A stretch of DNA of 64,000 bases from Sequoia sempervirens (lineage: Eukaryota > Streptophyta > Pinopsida > Cupressales > Cupressaceae): assembly GCA_007258455.2 (NCBI GenBank), contig VDFB02262611.1:310001-374000 (forward strand), written 5' to 3'. Both the position numbers and the translations under genes were made by a program. Below are positions 61,641 to 64,000 of the stretch, one piece after another (within the stretch, counting starts at the first letter, position 1; the number at the start of each line of letters is the position of its first letter). The notes below the pieces were generated by a model. The model saw only the letters and a list, made by a program, of their open reading frames with translations, was not told the origin of the DNA and did not search any database.

Positions 61641-63760
61641 GGATTTAAGCACAACAAGCAATATTTCTAGTTATCAAGTATCATAAAGATACAGTGAATC
61701 CATTTACCAGCACTTGACTTTTGCAAAGTAACGAACATGCAAAAGGCTAAAGTACCCACAAGCTTATGAACAAATAATAAATAAACAAGAAAAAGAAAAA
61801 AGAAAACCAAGCAATTTCCTAAGATTTCATGGGTTAAACGAAAATAAGCAGAAACAAAACACACCACTTGTCTAACATCTCATGGATTAACTATACATTC
61901 ATTGCATGTTGAAGTAGGTCAACTTTGCAATTGTATAATATGCATTGGATATGACATGTTTGTCTATCAATCTTCAACTATTGTATTAAATGTCACTATG
62001 TCTAGGATTCAATTTTGTTTAAGTAAATTAGGAGAATACAACATTATATATTTTTGCAAATATTTAATTGTTGAATGCAAATTGGACAAGTTTTGACAAA
62101 GGACTTTTGGAAAATACTTAAGCAATGAATTGCATATCCGATGATTGTAATTATGCATATTCTTCATTGCAAAAGTAACATGTTTTTCTACAATTGGAGA
62201 GGGAGGCAAAGATCTATGTGGCTGCAAATATAGTTAATTGTTGAACAAGGAAGTGGAAGATCATGTTCTTGTATCATTCTTTCCCTTAAAATCCAAAAAC
62301 ACACAACCTTTTTAACAAACAACAAACAAACAAGAATAAGCACAAATAAAATTCATCTCTCGCCTCACATTTCATGAATTAACTATGCATTTGTTGCTTC
62401 TATACCCACCAGCCCTCCAACACATCTCGCACAATTTTCTAAGCTTTTCTAATAGCATACTAGCCACTCAAGCAATAAACACATAATTAATGCATTCATT
62501 GCCCCCATAGTCCACAAGACCTTGCTCAAAGCACATGTAATTTAATGTACCTGCTTGCCCCGTTAGCCCTTGTAACAACAAACAATACTTCTAGTTATCA
62601 AGTATCATAAATACACAACAAAGCCATTGATGGCATCTGCACTTTTACAGAATAATGAACATGCAAAACCGTAACCAACAGCTAAAAAACCCACAAGCTT
62701 TTCAACGAATAGTAAACATTTCAAAAAAAAAATAGACCAACATGATAAATTTTTCCAAGCATTCTACAAACATCGAAGAACAAAACTAAAAGCTAAAAAC
62801 ACAAGATTTTTAACAAACAACAAACAAATAAGAATAAGCATGTTGCAAATAAAACCCAACTCTCGCCTCACATTTCATGAATTAACTATGCATTCATTGC
62901 TTCTGTACCCACCAACCCTCTAACACATCTCGTACATTTTTCTTTTCGAGGTTTGTTGATAGCCTATCAGCTACTCAAGCAATAAAGACATAATTAATGC
63001 ATTCACTACCCCCACTATCAAGTATCATAAACACGTGGCCATGCCACTCACGACCACTGCACTTTTATAGAATAACAAACATGCAAAAATGCAACCAAGA
63101 TTCAAAAAAACCCACAAGTTTTTCAGCAAACGAGAAACAAATGATAATATGCACAATAAAAACCTAGTGCTTTCCTGAGATTTCATGAATTACCTATGCA
63201 TTTACTACATGTCTACCCACCAGCCTTCCAACATATCTGACAACCATGCTATAGAAGGCCTTGCTCAAATCGTTCAGTTTCCCCTCTAACGCTTCTATTT
63301 CCCAAGTATCAAAAAGAAATAGATGAGCCATTCACCAGTTGGACACCATTCCTTTAGCTCCTCCCTTGTTCAAGCACTACATAGAATCACAAACGTCGGG
63401 GATGGCAACAAACAGGAAAAACATGAAATCTTTTCAACAAACAATAAGCACAAACCACCACTTGCCTCATATTTCATGGGTTAACTATGCATTCTTTTCT
63501 TGCATATGCATAAGTTGTCCAACACATATCACGAAGTTTGCATTTAATGCATTAAACATGCATTCACTGCTTCAGTACACATCAGTCCACCGCGAAATCT
63601 CACACTATATGCATCCCCCAATTAAATATTTTCCACAATCTATAATGTCATCCTATTTGCTTGATTTTCTTAAAGGAAAATGAAAAATCGACCTACTCAA
63701 AGCAATAGAAAAAGAGATAAACCATAATTTTCAAGTACAACAAACTAAGTCATTGAGATA
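61641..63760 (+). repeat. Family H, third block, plus orientation
   Basis: Landmark CATGAATTA(A/C)CTATGCATT at 62373, 62875 and 63184, with a variant at 63474, plus 'CAAGTATCATAAA' at about 62600 and 63020. The same direction as the left arm. Confidence 0.75.
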
Positions 63761-64000
63761 ATTGCTGAAAGGAAACTTTATAGCTCCATCGGTGTTCAAG
63801 GGGCTCACAAACTTAAGAGACATAAACAAATGAGTATAGTGAATGACATGCTATATAATTCATAGACATCAAACTATTTTATGGCCAAAAGCAAGTTACT
63901 TTTGCAATGAGAGTTATGCATAGTTACAGGCATGTGGTATGGAGTCCATGTGCAATGTTTTTCTTTGTACATTCACCACATTGTATAATTTAAGTATATT
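63761..64000 (-). repeat. Family H fragment, reversed again, running off the window
   Basis: Contains AATGAGTATAGTGAATGACATG and TATAATTCATAGACA, the right-arm orientation blocks (compare 57620 and 60100). The segment at 63721-63820 is not clearly assigned. Confidence 0.4.

Noticed and set aside
1..64000. tRNA, rRNA or organelle-derived genes
   Set aside because: I saw no cloverleaf-like conserved boxes or recognisable rRNA or plastid/mitochondrial coding sequence, though short or divergent ones could be missed by eye.

Overview
This window looks like gene-free, repeat-dominated DNA from a plant with a large genome. It is AT-rich. Its only recognisable coding sequences are decayed retrotransposon proteins: Ty3/gypsy gag-pol of chromovirus type, a Tat/Athila-like gag-protease, and plant L1-type LINE ORF1 and ORF2 pieces. 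The very long LTRs, several LTR-like units with TGTAA...TTACA-type ends and old decayed insertions would suit a conifer or other gymnosperm, but that is inference. I found no convincing host gene, tRNA, rRNA or organelle insert.

Layout. (1) 0.2-2.1 kb: a decayed LINE (zf-RVT and RNase H) split by a 955-bp terminal-inverted-repeat (TIR) element with a 4-bp target duplication. (2) 2.1-9.2 kb: a decayed Ty3/gypsy element with a probable LTR/leader, recurrent hairpins, gag-like repeats and a protease, split by a 1.78-kb solo LTR (target duplication CACTA). (3) 9206-22226: a complete 13.0-kb Ty3/gypsy chromovirus (Tekay/Del-like) on the minus strand, with about 4.1-kb LTRs, primer-binding site, polypurine tract, target duplication ATACT and one gag-pol frame broken by ten stops. 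(4) 22.2-27.6 kb: no recognised gene, with degenerate repeats. (5) 27.7-31.06 kb and 55.5-61.2 kb: two arms of a large inverted repeat (family H), enclosing about 24.5 kb. (6) 31.06-55.5 kb: a higher-order segmental array (blocks A to G), about 4.8 kb per full unit, carrying two copies of the TIR element and LINE zf-RVT scraps. It is interrupted by a LINE ORF1 fragment beside telomere-like DNA (32.8-33.6 kb) and by a 5.7-kb LTR-like insertion (49288-55014) with a nested 5'-truncated LINE. (7) 61.6-64 kb: more family H, with orientation flips.

The most informative signals are structural. The third array unit lacks the TIR element and carries four extra bases that are the reverse complement of the element's target duplication, which looks like an excision footprint. 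Unit spacings in the array are explained by loss of an 805-bp block between direct repeats plus loss of the 0.96-kb TIR element. All ten stops in the chromovirus polyprotein are TAG or TGA and fit C-to-T changes at CAG (CHG) or CGA (CG), the contexts of plant cytosine methylation. Its two LTRs differ by paired changes that preserve a leader hairpin.
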